Below the pieces are notes generated by a model. The model was not told the DNA's origin. It saw nothing but the letters and a program-made list of their open reading frames with translations, and made no database searches. DNA of 64,000 nt. Origin: CAWCWK01 sp963842125. GTDB lineage: Bacteria > Pseudomonadota > Alphaproteobacteria > Rhizobiales > CAWCWK01. Below are positions 53,037-64,000 of this stretch, piece by piece. Each line of letters begins with the position of its first letter. The stretch's first letter is position 1. The position numbers and the translations under genes were made by a program. Location: positions 1,116,001 through 1,180,000 of the forward strand of contig CAWJFE010000001.1 of the NCBI GenBank assembly GCA_963842125.1. Reading direction: 5' to 3'.

Positions 53037-53060
53037 CTCCTGACGGAAGGGTGTCAGGAG
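53037..53060. terminator. Inverted repeat after clpB, uncertain terminator
   Basis: CTCCTGAC-GGAAGGGT-GTCAGGAG has a perfect 8-bp stem 77 bases after the clpB stop, but no T-run follows on either strand, so its role in termination is doubtful. Confidence 0.4.
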
Positions 53061-53125
53061 GGGTGTGCGACACATCCTCCCATCGGCCTGCAAGCGTGCG
53101 GGCTCGCATATAGGAGGACGCTGAC

Positions 53126-53536
53126 ATGACCGATTTCCCACTACCGCAACACGCCGTCGTCTGGGCCGAAATCCCGGTCACCGACATGGACCGGGCCAGG
53201 GCCTTCTACGGCGCGGTGCTGGGCCATCCGCTCGTCGACAACACGGACGGTCCGAACCCGATGGCGATTCTGCCCAACGTCAGTCCGCAGACGGGCATTG
53301 CCGGCCATCTCTATCCCGGCAAGCCGGCACCGCGCGGGGAGGGGGCGACCGTTCATCTGGCCGCACCGGACGCGCTGGAGACGACGATGGAGCGCGTCCG
53401 CGAGGCGGGGGGCGAAGTGCTCTCGCCGCCCATCGCCATCCCCTCGGGCCGCTTCGCCTACTGCTTCGACCTCGACGGCAATTCGATCGGCTTCTTCCAG
53501 TTCAACGAAGCCCCGTCCGACCCGGCGCAGTCGTAG
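53126..53536 (+). CDS. VOC-family (glyoxalase-like) protein
   Basis: A 136-residue single-domain vicinal-oxygen-chelate protein: HAVVWAEIPVTDMDRARAFYGAVLGH is the first beta-alpha module with the typical Asp and Arg, and RFAYCFDLDGNSIGFFQFNE the second with the metal-site Glu. The family includes glyoxalases, dioxygenases and resistance proteins; the substrate here is unknown. It is 14 bases before the WYL regulator gene and probably in one operon with it. An AGGAGGACG-like site precedes the ATG. Confidence 0.9.
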   Translation: MTDFPLPQHAVVWAEIPVTDMDRARAFYGAVLGHPLVDNTDGPNPMAILPNVSPQTGIAGHLYPGKPAPRGEGATVHLAAPDALETTMERVREAGGEVLSPPIAIPSGRFAYCFDLDGNSIGFFQFNEAPSDPAQS

Positions 53537-53550
53537 GGGCAGGGCCGACA

Positions 53551-54264
53551 ATGCGGCGCGCGGACAGGCTCTTCCGACTGGTGCAGACGCTGCGCGCCGG
53601 CCGGCTGACGACGGCCGCGCGCCTCTCCGACGAAATGGAAGTCTCGGTCCGCACCATCTATCGCGACATCGCCGATCTCCAGGCGAGCGGCGTGCCGATC
53701 GAGGGCGAGGCCGGGGTCGGCTACGTGATGCGTTCGGGATTCGACCTGCCGCCCCTGATGTTCACGCAAGAGGAGATCGTCGCGCTCGTTCTCGGCGCCC
53801 GCATGGCGGCGGCCTGGGGCGGAACGCGGACCGTTACGGCCGCGCGCGATGCGCTCTCCAAGATCGAATCGGTGTTGCCCGATGCCGGCGAGGCCCGCGC
53901 CGCGCTCGCCCGCCTCTATGCGCCGAACTACGCCCTGTGCGACGCGGAGCGGATCCGGCTCGATCTCCTCGATGCGGCGGTGGCCCGGCAGGAGACCGTT
54001 CGTCTCGCCTATCGTACCGAAGACGGGACGGCGAGCGAGCGACGCGTGCGCCCGCTCGGGCTCTGGTTCTGGGGCGCGACGTGGACGCTCGTCGCCTGGT
54101 GCGAGCTGCGCGACGATTTTCGAATGTTCCGCATCGACCGCATCGCCGCCGTCACGGCGACCGGCGAGCGCTATCCGATCGAGCCCGGCCAGAGCCTCGC
54201 CGACATGGAGGACAAGGTGGAGGCCGAAGAGGGGTGCCGCATGCCGCCCGACCCGTTCGCCTAG
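53551..54264 (+). CDS. HTH-WYL transcriptional regulator (YafY family)
   Basis: A 237-residue regulator. Residues 1-60 are an HTH_11/DeoR-type winged helix (RADRLFRLVQTLRAGRLTTAARLSDEMEVSVRTIYRDIADLQASGVPIEG); the WYL domain follows (VRLAYRTEDGTASERRVRPLGLWFWGATWTLVAWCELRDDFRMFRIDRI). Such proteins bind ligands or nucleotides and often regulate the next operon or themselves; it may regulate the VOC gene. Its stop codon TAG is the first triplet of a dispersed repeat that starts directly at the gene end. Confidence 0.94.
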   Translation: MRRADRLFRLVQTLRAGRLTTAARLSDEMEVSVRTIYRDIADLQASGVPIEGEAGVGYVMRSGFDLPPLMFTQEEIVALVLGARMAAAWGGTRTVTAARDALSKIESVLPDAGEARAALARLYAPNYALCDAERIRLDLLDAAVARQETVRLAYRTEDGTASERRVRPLGLWFWGATWTLVAWCELRDDFRMFRIDRIAAVTATGERYPIEPGQSLADMEDKVEAEEGCRMPPDPFA

Positions 54265-54374
54265 AGCCGTTCCAGCGGCGGTGCGATAGCACCGCAGCGT
54301 AGGGAACCGCGACAACACAATGCGCTAGAGCGCGTTCGGTGAATGGATAGGAACCGGACGTGCTCTGAAATGTG
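54261..54374 (+). repeat. Dispersed ~105-bp repeat, copy 2, abutting the WYL stop codon
   Basis: Beginning at the WYL stop: TAGAGCCGTTCCAGCGG, GCGGTGC-GATA-GCACCGC, TAGGGAACCGCG, a variable spacer, then TAGAGCGCGTTCGGTGAATGG and AACCGGACGTGCTCTG. The match to copy 1 at 40642-40746 is continuous over both modules and both copies start with the TAG of a gene in the same relative orientation. Confidence 0.88.
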
Positions 54375-54502
54375 TCCGGCGAAGGCGAGAACGCGCCGGA
54401 GCGTGAGGACCTGCGGCAGGACGTGACGAGTGACCCGGTTCGAGACCGTCTGGTCTGGTAGGCGTCCCTGCCCCCGGCCGTCATGCTCGGGCACCGATCC
54501 GA

Positions 54503-54532
54503 GAATCCAGGGGCGCAGAATCCAGGGGCGCA
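54503..54532. repeat. Two perfect 15-bp tandem repeats
   Basis: GAATCCAGGGGCGCA occurs twice in direct succession in the interval between the WYL and M23 genes. No coding frame includes it. Confidence 0.9.
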
Positions 54533-54691
54533 ATAGGCAGGATCTACGTCCGACCTCCCGACCGATCGAACGCTTTGCAACGGTCCGCCACGATCAGATC
54601 AATGCGATCGTCGCTGGTCGTCCTCGGGTCGGTGCCCGAGGACGAGGCGGGGAGAGTGACGGACGAGCCGGCGTTTCCAGGCCCAGCCTCG

Positions 54692-54737
54692 AGGGCGTTC
54701 GGCGAACGGATGCGATTCGGACGTGGCCTGAAACGCG
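54692..54737 (+). repeat. Diverged second-module copy of the dispersed repeat
   Basis: GGGCGTTCGGCGAACGGATGCG and TTCGGACGTGGCCTGAAACG resemble the second module of the repeat at 54329-54374 (GCGTTCGGTGAATGG..., CCGGACGTGCTCTGAAA) with about 70-75% identity by eye. It ends at the stop codon of the leftward M23 gene. The remaining interval 54375-54691 has no recognised gene. Confidence 0.6.
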
Positions 54738-56918
54738 CTACCGACCGGCGAGCTGGGCGATTCGCTCGTCCGGCTGCATCAGTCCGTCGATCCGGGCCTT
54801 CTCGGCCTCGAACTCGGCCAGCTGCTCGCCCGAAAGCTCGACCGTGCGGGGCACCTTGATGCGCATCGGATCGACGGGGCGGCCGTTGACGTGGACTTCG
54901 TAGTGAAGGTGCGGGCCGGTCGAGAGGCCGGTCGAGCCGACATAGCCGATGATCTGACCCTGGCGGACGCGAACGCCCGGCTTGATGCCCGACGCGTAGC
55001 GGGTCATGTGGCTATAGGTCGTCTCATAGCCGTTGGCATGGCGCAGCGCGACCTGATTACCGTAGCCGCCTGCCCACGAGGCCTTCTCGACCGTGCCATC
55101 GCCGGACGCGAAGATGGGCGTGCCGCGCGGCGCCGAATAGTCGATACCGTTATGCATCCGGCTATAGCGCAATACGGGGTGCCGGCGCATGCCGAAGGGC
55201 GAGCGGAACTTGCCGGACGCGATGGGCTTGCGCATCAGGAACTTGCGGGCGCTGCGGCCGTCCTCGTCGAAATAGCCGTAGGTACCGTCCTCGAGCTCGT
55301 AGCGGTAGTAGCGGTGCGTGGTGCCGCCGACGGTCAGCGAGGCGTGGACGATGTCCTGCGGCTCGCGCGTGACGGGATCGACCTCGTAGAAGACGTTGAG
55401 CGCGTCGGTGGCCGTGACGGCGCTGCGGAAATTGACGTCGAAGGTGAAGATGCCGACGAGCTCCTCGGCGAGATCGCGCGGCAGACCGTGCTTCAGCGTG
55501 GTCTCGTAAAGGCTGGCATAGAGCTGCGTGCCGCCCGAGCCGCCGCGCGTGGGCGCGGCCAACTCGACATCGTCCGGCACACCGACGACGAGGAAGGCGC
55601 CGGCCGTCGAGGCCACGACGGTGCCGAGATGGGCGCCCTCGCGGAACGCGCTGACGCGGCGTAGGCGAAGGCTGGGCGCAAAGGCGATCTCGTCGCCGGG
55701 CACAAAGGCGATCTCGATCTGATCGCCGGGCACCAGCGCGTCGAGTTCCAGACCGGTATCGGCCAGGCGCGCCGAGGACGGCTCGGCACCGGCCGCGACG
55801 AGGATGGAGGCGATCGTATCACCGGCCCGAACCTCGACGATGACGGGCTCGTTCTCCTCGACCCCGTCATGGACGGCGCCCGATTTCGTGACGGCCGTCA
55901 TGTTCTCGGCGAGGCCTGGGCGCACGATGGCGGCGTAGGCGTCGAGCTCGGTCGGACCGAACTGGTTGAGCGGATCGAAGGGCGCGTCGAGCCCCAGGGA
56001 GACCGGCTGCAGGGGAGCGAAGGCGCTCGCGCTCGTCGTGAGGCCCGGTGCGCCGGCCGTCGCGGCAAGGTTCGCCGTGGCAAGGTTCGCCGTGGCAAGG
56101 TTCGTACCGGCAAGGTTCGTGCCGGCAAGGTCCGTTGCGGCAAGGTCCGTTGCGGCAAGGCTCGCCGCGACCGGATTGGCTGACGGCGACAGGCTGGCGA
56201 CGCGCACCATGCCCTCACCGGTCTGGCGACGCGGCGCGGTATCGAAGGCGGCGATCTGGCGAACCTGCGCCATGATCTCGGCCATGTCGCGCGTGTCGGC
56301 GGCATCGTCCGCCTCGTCGTCGCTCAGGAGCGCGTCGTCGAGCGGCGACATCACGAGGGCGGCCGATTCGAGCAGCGCGTTCGGGTCGTCATCGGGCGCC
56401 GCACGGCGCGCTGGTGTGTCCTTGCCCTGCGAATAGACGCTGAGCGGATTGAAGGGCTCGAGGTCGGCCGTCAGGTCGGACCGGCTCATCGCGAGGCCGG
56501 TCGTGAGCCGCAGGAACGGCTTGACCGCGATATACTCGCGATCTCCAATGCGGGACGACGTCTCGACCTCCATCATCTCCTTGGCCACGGGCCGGAGCGC
56601 GGTCCGGACGATCAACCGGTCGCCCTTGCCGTCTTCGCGACCGAGCTTCAGCGTGGGCGCGGCGGCTGCGAACATGATCTGCGGCGTGGCGGCGAAGCTC
56701 GTGCGGCTATCGTTCGCCGTATAAAGCGCGCCACCCATCAGCATCACGCTCGCGACACCCGTCAGGAAGCTGCCTGTCAGCCAGCGAAGCGAGACGCCGC
56801 GCATGTCGTCGCGCGGATGACGAACGCCAAGGGGATAGAGCGGCGCGTCCTCGCCGAAGAGGTCCTCGCAGTCCTGCCGGGCCCGGGTGTAGTCGCAATA
56901 GCCGCGTGCTGGCCGCAT
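54738..56918 (-). CDS. M23-family peptidoglycan metallopeptidase
   Basis: A 726-residue membrane-anchored endopeptidase-like protein. One membrane helix (WLTGSFLTGVASVMLMGGALYTA, about residues 45-67) leaves a long periplasmic part. The middle has a 5-residue-repeat stretch (ATDLAATDLAGTNLAG type) and a LysM/G5-like domain (VEVRAGDTIASILVAAGAE). The C-terminal M23 domain reads RYSRMHNGIDYSAPRGTPIFASGDGTV (His, Asp zinc ligands), GNQVALRHANGYETTYSHM and STGPHLHYEVHVNG (H-x-H), so zinc binding is complete. It should cleave cell-wall peptide cross-links and act in division or remodelling. Start at 56918 has GGAG about 8 bases upstream. Confidence 0.94.
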   Translation of the reverse strand: MRPARGYCDYTRARQDCEDLFGEDAPLYPLGVRHPRDDMRGVSLRWLTGSFLTGVASVMLMGGALYTANDSRTSFAATPQIMFAAAAPTLKLGREDGKGDRLIVRTALRPVAKEMMEVETSSRIGDREYIAVKPFLRLTTGLAMSRSDLTADLEPFNPLSVYSQGKDTPARRAAPDDDPNALLESAALVMSPLDDALLSDDEADDAADTRDMAEIMAQVRQIAAFDTAPRRQTGEGMVRVASLSPSANPVAASLAATDLAATDLAGTNLAGTNLATANLATANLAATAGAPGLTTSASAFAPLQPVSLGLDAPFDPLNQFGPTELDAYAAIVRPGLAENMTAVTKSGAVHDGVEENEPVIVEVRAGDTIASILVAAGAEPSSARLADTGLELDALVPGDQIEIAFVPGDEIAFAPSLRLRRVSAFREGAHLGTVVASTAGAFLVVGVPDDVELAAPTRGGSGGTQLYASLYETTLKHGLPRDLAEELVGIFTFDVNFRSAVTATDALNVFYEVDPVTREPQDIVHASLTVGGTTHRYYRYELEDGTYGYFDEDGRSARKFLMRKPIASGKFRSPFGMRRHPVLRYSRMHNGIDYSAPRGTPIFASGDGTVEKASWAGGYGNQVALRHANGYETTYSHMTRYASGIKPGVRVRQGQIIGYVGSTGLSTGPHLHYEVHVNGRPVDPMRIKVPRTVELSGEQLAEFEAEKARIDGLMQPDERIAQLAGR

Positions 56919-57122
56919 AAGATCGCTCCGGTCGCATTCCCGCCGCCTCTCTCGATACGGCCCTTCGATTTCGACCGTTAAAGAGTGGCAATGTGGCGCC
57001 GGCACGGCGGTGGCCGCGCTATCACGAGGCCACTGGCGTCCGATAACGCGTTGATCGACAAGGCGATGCCCCCGCCCCGGCGGCCAAGTTAGCTTTTGTC
57101 GTCGAACTTGCGTTTTGGCGTG
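56919..57122. other. Divergent region between the M23 gene and the rrn operon
   Basis: About 200 bases with no gene seen. It holds the M23 promoter; the -35 of the rRNA promoter starts directly to the right. Confidence 0.5.
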
Positions 57123-57152
57123 TTGACAGCGGGGAGGGGGCTCACCTATATA
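57123..57152 (+). promoter_or_regulatory. rRNA operon promoter
   Basis: TTGACA and TATATA are separated by 18 bases, 330 bases before mature 16S rRNA. This is the best sigma-70-like promoter in the window and the expected position for the rrn P1. Confidence 0.8.
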
Positions 57153-57482
57153 CCTCTCACACCGACGGGGCGCGGCGCTGATGCGCGGCTCTGACGGTTG
57201 CTCCAAAGACGGACCGGATGATGAGAGGTCCTTGGGAAACCAGGGATCGAATTGTCGTCCGTATTTTGCTCGGCGGAGCCGCTCATTGACAAGTTCATAC
57301 GAGGAATGGGGAGCGTAGACGGCGGTGTCTGCGCGGGGCGCTTTAGGGTGTTTCGCGGAATGATTTGCTTGCTGTTTTACGTTTCTCGTACAAGGAGTTT
57401 GCCGCGCGCCTGGTTTTTTTCTGGGTGTTGTGGCGAGCTCTCGTCAAACGTGAGTTATACAGTAGGCTGGTTTCATACTTTC
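57153..57482 (+). other. 16S rRNA leader
   Basis: A 330-base leader, lower in G+C than the chromosome on its right half. An 81-codon ATG frame from 57252 runs into 16S and is rejected as a gene. The AT-rich stretch around 57350-57480 would pair with the 16S-ITS region in RNase III processing. Confidence 0.6.
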
Positions 57483-58952
<1,470 letters not shown>

Positions 58953-59108
58953 TTTGATCCTTTAGGGTCGTCGCGGCGCTGGTCTGTCTTATGGCAGGTT
59001 GGTTGTCGTGCCTGACGCTCTTGGATCTCTTGGAACATTAAGGTTGGCGCTTTGCGCTGGCCGACAGGCATTCGCCGTCTTCGCTTCTCATTCCTCACAA
59101 TGCACGAT

Positions 59109-59186
<78 letters not shown>

Positions 59187-59284
59187 TTCTGGTTCTCGCG
59201 CCGTATGGCTGGGTTGGCTCCGCGCCGACTTCGCCGTTGGCGCGTGAAGCACCGTCTCCAGCCTGCCGGCGCGAGGCAGATAGT

Positions 59285-59360
59285 GGGGCCATAGCTCAGT
59301 TGGGAGAGCACCTGCTTTGCAAGCAGGGGGTCGTCGGTTCGAACCCGTCTGGCTCCACCA
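59285..59360 (+). tRNA. tRNA-Ala (TGC)
   Basis: Acceptor GGGGCCA with TGGCTCC, anticodon loop TTTGCAA (anticodon TGC), T-loop TTCGAAC, encoded CCA. Second tRNA in the rRNA spacer. Confidence 0.98.
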
Positions 59361-59615
59361 TCGCTTTGCGGTGGTGTCGAGCCCGTGCATTGTTGATGAG
59401 CGCGATTGCCGCTCCGGCCTTTGGGTTGGTGCTGGCGGTTCGTTGATATTGTAAAGAGGACTTGTTCGTATGCCGTGTTTGCGGCCGGGTTGGGATCTTG
59501 TGTGATCCGCCTTGACGAACGAGTTTAGATGAAGCTGGTCTTTTTGAATATGGCCATGCCTGCAGCTGGGTGAATTACCGCGCCCGGCCACAGTGGTGGG
59601 CATTGGCAATGAGAG

Positions 59616-62431
<2,816 letters not shown>

Positions 62432-62455
62432 ACCCTCATTTGCCAATGCCCATCA

Positions 62456-62479
62456 CATCACCGGCCAAGGCCGGTGATG
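62456..62479 (+). other. Perfect inverted repeat in the 23S-5S spacer
   Basis: CATCACCGGCC-AA-GGCCGGTGATG is an 11-bp stem with a two-base loop, 25 bases after 23S. It may be a processing hairpin for the rRNA precursor. The rest of the 236-base spacer has no tRNA. Confidence 0.6.
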
Positions 62480-62667
62480 ATCGTCTTGCCTCGCGCCGGC
62501 GGGCTGGAATGACGTGCCGACGCACGCATGCCAGTAGCCGCCAGCCCGATAGGCAAGCGACGGCAAATGACGAAACATCATCAGACCAACTGCCAACAAA
62601 CCCGCGCGAAGCACATCCCAGCCCGCCGGCGCAAGGCAATAATGCTTCATCTAACTGTTGCTCGTCA

Positions 62668-62783
62668 GCCTGGTGGCTATGGCGGGGGACCCCCACCCGA
62701 TCCCATCCCGAACTCGGCCGTGAAAACCCCCAGCGCCGATGGTACTCCGTCTCAAGACGCGGGAGAGTAGGTCGCCGCCAGGC
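62668..62783 (+). rRNA. rrf: 5S ribosomal RNA
   Basis: GCCTGGTGGCTATGGCGGGG at the start pairs with CGCCGCCAGGC at the end; CCCGATCCCATCCCGAACTCGG is the canonical loop B-C region. About 116 bases. No tRNA-fMet follows, unlike many related rrn operons. Confidence 0.97.
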
Positions 62784-62822
62784 CCACAAGCAACAGAACA
62801 CCCTCGCAATACAACACACACA

Positions 62823-62854
62823 ACGCCCGGCATGGATGAAACCACGCCGGGCGT
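62823..62854. terminator. Terminator-like hairpin between rrn and UDG
   Basis: ACGCCCGGC and GCCGGGCGT form a 9-bp stem, with TGG/CCA pairing further inside. Read leftward it is followed by TTGTGTGTGTTGTATTG, so it probably ends the convergent uracil-DNA glycosylase transcript and may also stop rRNA transcription. Confidence 0.7.
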
Positions 62855-62934
62855 AACTGCATTCGAACATAAAGAACGGCGCAGATCACGAACAAAAAAC
62901 CCAACCATAACGAAACAATGATCTGCTCAAACCT

Positions 62935-63600
62935 TCAAAGCAGGTCAGCCGCGACACGCGCAAAAACATCGCTAAACATTGCGGGCGTCAGAACCCGCGT
63001 GTTCGTGTTGTAGCGAGAGCAGTGATAGCTGTCGTAAACGGAGATACTGCAGCCGGCGATATCATGACCGTACACCGCGCCGTGGCCGAACGGGTTCGCT
63101 GACAGGCGGATGCCCAACGCTCGCGATAGGGCATCGTGCGCGATCTTGCCCAGGCAGACGATCGATTCAAGCTTCGTCATCTCGCCGATGACGGCGGAAA
63201 GGTACGTGGTGCAGGTCTTGATCTCCTCCGCCGTCGGCTTGTTCTGGGGCGGCACGCAGCGGACGGCATTGGTAACTCTGACATCTCGTAGCTCTAGCGA
63301 GTCGTCCGGCTTCGCATCGAACGTACCCGATGCGAAGCCATGACGAACGAGCGTCTCGTAGAGAAGCCAGCCGGCGTGATCTCCCGTGAAGGGGCGCCCG
63401 GTCGTGTTCGCGCCTTTCACGCCTGGAGCAAGCCCGACGACGAGCAGTCTCGCGTCCAGCGGCCCCCAGGATGGGACCGGCGCATTGAATGCGCCCGGCG
63501 CAGTTGCCCGGTTCGCCTGCCTATAGGCGACCAATCGCGGGCAAGCAGGACAGTCCAGAGGCGGATCGCTTGGATGGAGCGGGATTGGGACAGTGTTCAT
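62935..63600 (-). CDS. Family 5 uracil-DNA glycosylase (UdgB-like)
   Basis: A 221-residue UDG-superfamily enzyme that excises uracil and related bases from DNA. DCPACPRLVAYRQ gives two Cys of a 4Fe-4S cluster, with others in NAVRCVPPQNKPT and later. ARLLVVGLAPGVKGANTTGRPFTGDHAG is motif 1 of families 4/5, with GANTTG typical of UdgB, and GKIAHDAL and SYHCSRYNTNTR cover the motif 2 region. The ATG at 63600 is chosen over 63693 because family members begin just before the C-P-x-C cluster. It is convergent with the rrn operon, with a hairpin between. Confidence 0.92.
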   Translation of the reverse strand: MNTVPIPLHPSDPPLDCPACPRLVAYRQANRATAPGAFNAPVPSWGPLDARLLVVGLAPGVKGANTTGRPFTGDHAGWLLYETLVRHGFASGTFDAKPDDSLELRDVRVTNAVRCVPPQNKPTAEEIKTCTTYLSAVIGEMTKLESIVCLGKIAHDALSRALGIRLSANPFGHGAVYGHDIAGCSISVYDSYHCSRYNTNTRVLTPAMFSDVFARVAADLL

Positions 63601-63739
63601 GGCGATGGCATAGCTGAGAAGGCCGGGACGGGTCCATCGTTTCCGGTAGGCGTGCCCGGCAAGCCCCTCTCGGTCGTCCGCGAGCAGCGGCACGTTGTCA
63701 AACGTTCGGATGCTGACGTCTGACCGACGGGGTCCAGCG

Positions 63740-64000
63740 CTATCGTACGGGGCGGCTTCCCGGTTTTACGGGTGGGATGGCTGCGAGGTCGGCGGGAAGT
63801 TCATCGGGCGCATAGTCCGGCACGAGCATGCTGGCGGCCGAGACGAGCGGCACGCCGACATCGGCCCGTCCATCAGAGCGATCGATGAGGCACGCGGCGG
63901 CTCTGACCGTCCCGCCATGGGCCTCGATGCAAGCGATCGTCTCTCGGATCGACAATCCGGTCGTGACGATGTCCTCGACGACGAGACAGCGCAGGCCCGA
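63740..64000 (-). CDS. pyrE: Orotate phosphoribosyltransferase, C-terminal part
   Basis: The 3' end of a gene cut by the right edge. The visible C-terminal 86 residues contain LVVEDIVTTGLSIRETI, the PRPP-binding motif, then GGTVRAAACLIDRSDGRADVGVPLVSAASMLVPDYAPDELPADLAAIPPVKPGSR, a good match to the alphaproteobacterial PyrE C terminus. The enzyme makes orotidine monophosphate from orotate and PRPP in the pyrimidine pathway, directly after PyrD. No partner gene is visible downstream in the window. Confidence 0.95.
   Translation of the reverse strand, partial: SGLRCLVVEDIVTTGLSIRETIACIEAHGGTVRAAACLIDRSDGRADVGVPLVSAASMLVPDYAPDELPADLAAIPPVKPGSRPVR

Overview
The window is high-GC chromosomal DNA from an alphaproteobacterium, most likely a member of the Hyphomicrobiales (Rhizobiales). 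Supporting signs are an Omp2b/RopA-type porin beginning ADLPVVEPVDYVQ, a PdhS/PleC-like histidine kinase, a DUF4167 protein, a heterotetrameric sarcosine oxidase operon, a tRNA-His with the alphaproteobacterial A73 and G1-U72 features, and an rrn operon ordered 16S-tRNA-Ile-tRNA-Ala-23S-5S with the alphaproteobacterial 16S start. Genus and species cannot be assigned from reading alone.

Layout. 1-5.6 kb: end of a YcjX-like NTPase gene, small housekeeping or hypothetical genes, a self-regulated-looking HTH/S24-like repressor, and a DUF952-pyrD pair. 5.6-9.8 kb: a MATE transporter, then a four-gene bufferin operon (bufA-bufB-bufC-DoxX) for a copper-binding modified peptide. 10-19.8 kb: a histone-deacetylase-like hydrolase and an exopolysaccharide locus with O-antigen ligase-like, WcaJ-like, GT4, Wza-like, Wzc/ExoP-like and NodB deacetylase genes; no Wzx flippase is present. 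20-31 kb: a porin, a repeat-bearing small secreted protein, an alpha/beta hydrolase, a Slt-type transglycosylase, dapA-smpB-peroxiredoxin, a YHYH protein, a TAXI solute-binding protein and an SDR. 31-34 kb: a tightly overlapping DUF2975/Xre/lipoprotein trio and a Rieske-FAD oxidoreductase. 34-40.5 kb: soxB-cupin-soxD-soxA-soxG, separated from the divergent Rieske gene by a run of 20-bp tandem repeats. 40.5-43.1 kb: an RTX/Calx-beta protein in gene-poor DNA bounded by a decayed tRNA-His 3' half and the intact tRNA-His. 43-57 kb: phasin with a palindromic operator-like site, a large sensor kinase, prmC, a DUF4167 protein, clpB, a VOC protein, a WYL regulator and an M23 peptidase. 57-63 kb: one rrn operon. 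The right end holds a UdgB-type uracil-DNA glycosylase and the 3' part of pyrE.

Four otherwise well-conserved genes (porin, SDR, lipoprotein, sensor kinase) each need one single-base change to read through. Either the assembly has an elevated indel rate or these are recent pseudogenes or slippage sites; the sequence alone cannot decide.

The most unusual structures are a roughly 105-bp dispersed repeat whose first triplet TAG is the stop codon of the gene it abuts in both full copies, the duplicated tRNA-His 3' half around the RTX region, the 20-bp tandem array in front of the sarcosine oxidase genes, and the bufferin operon.
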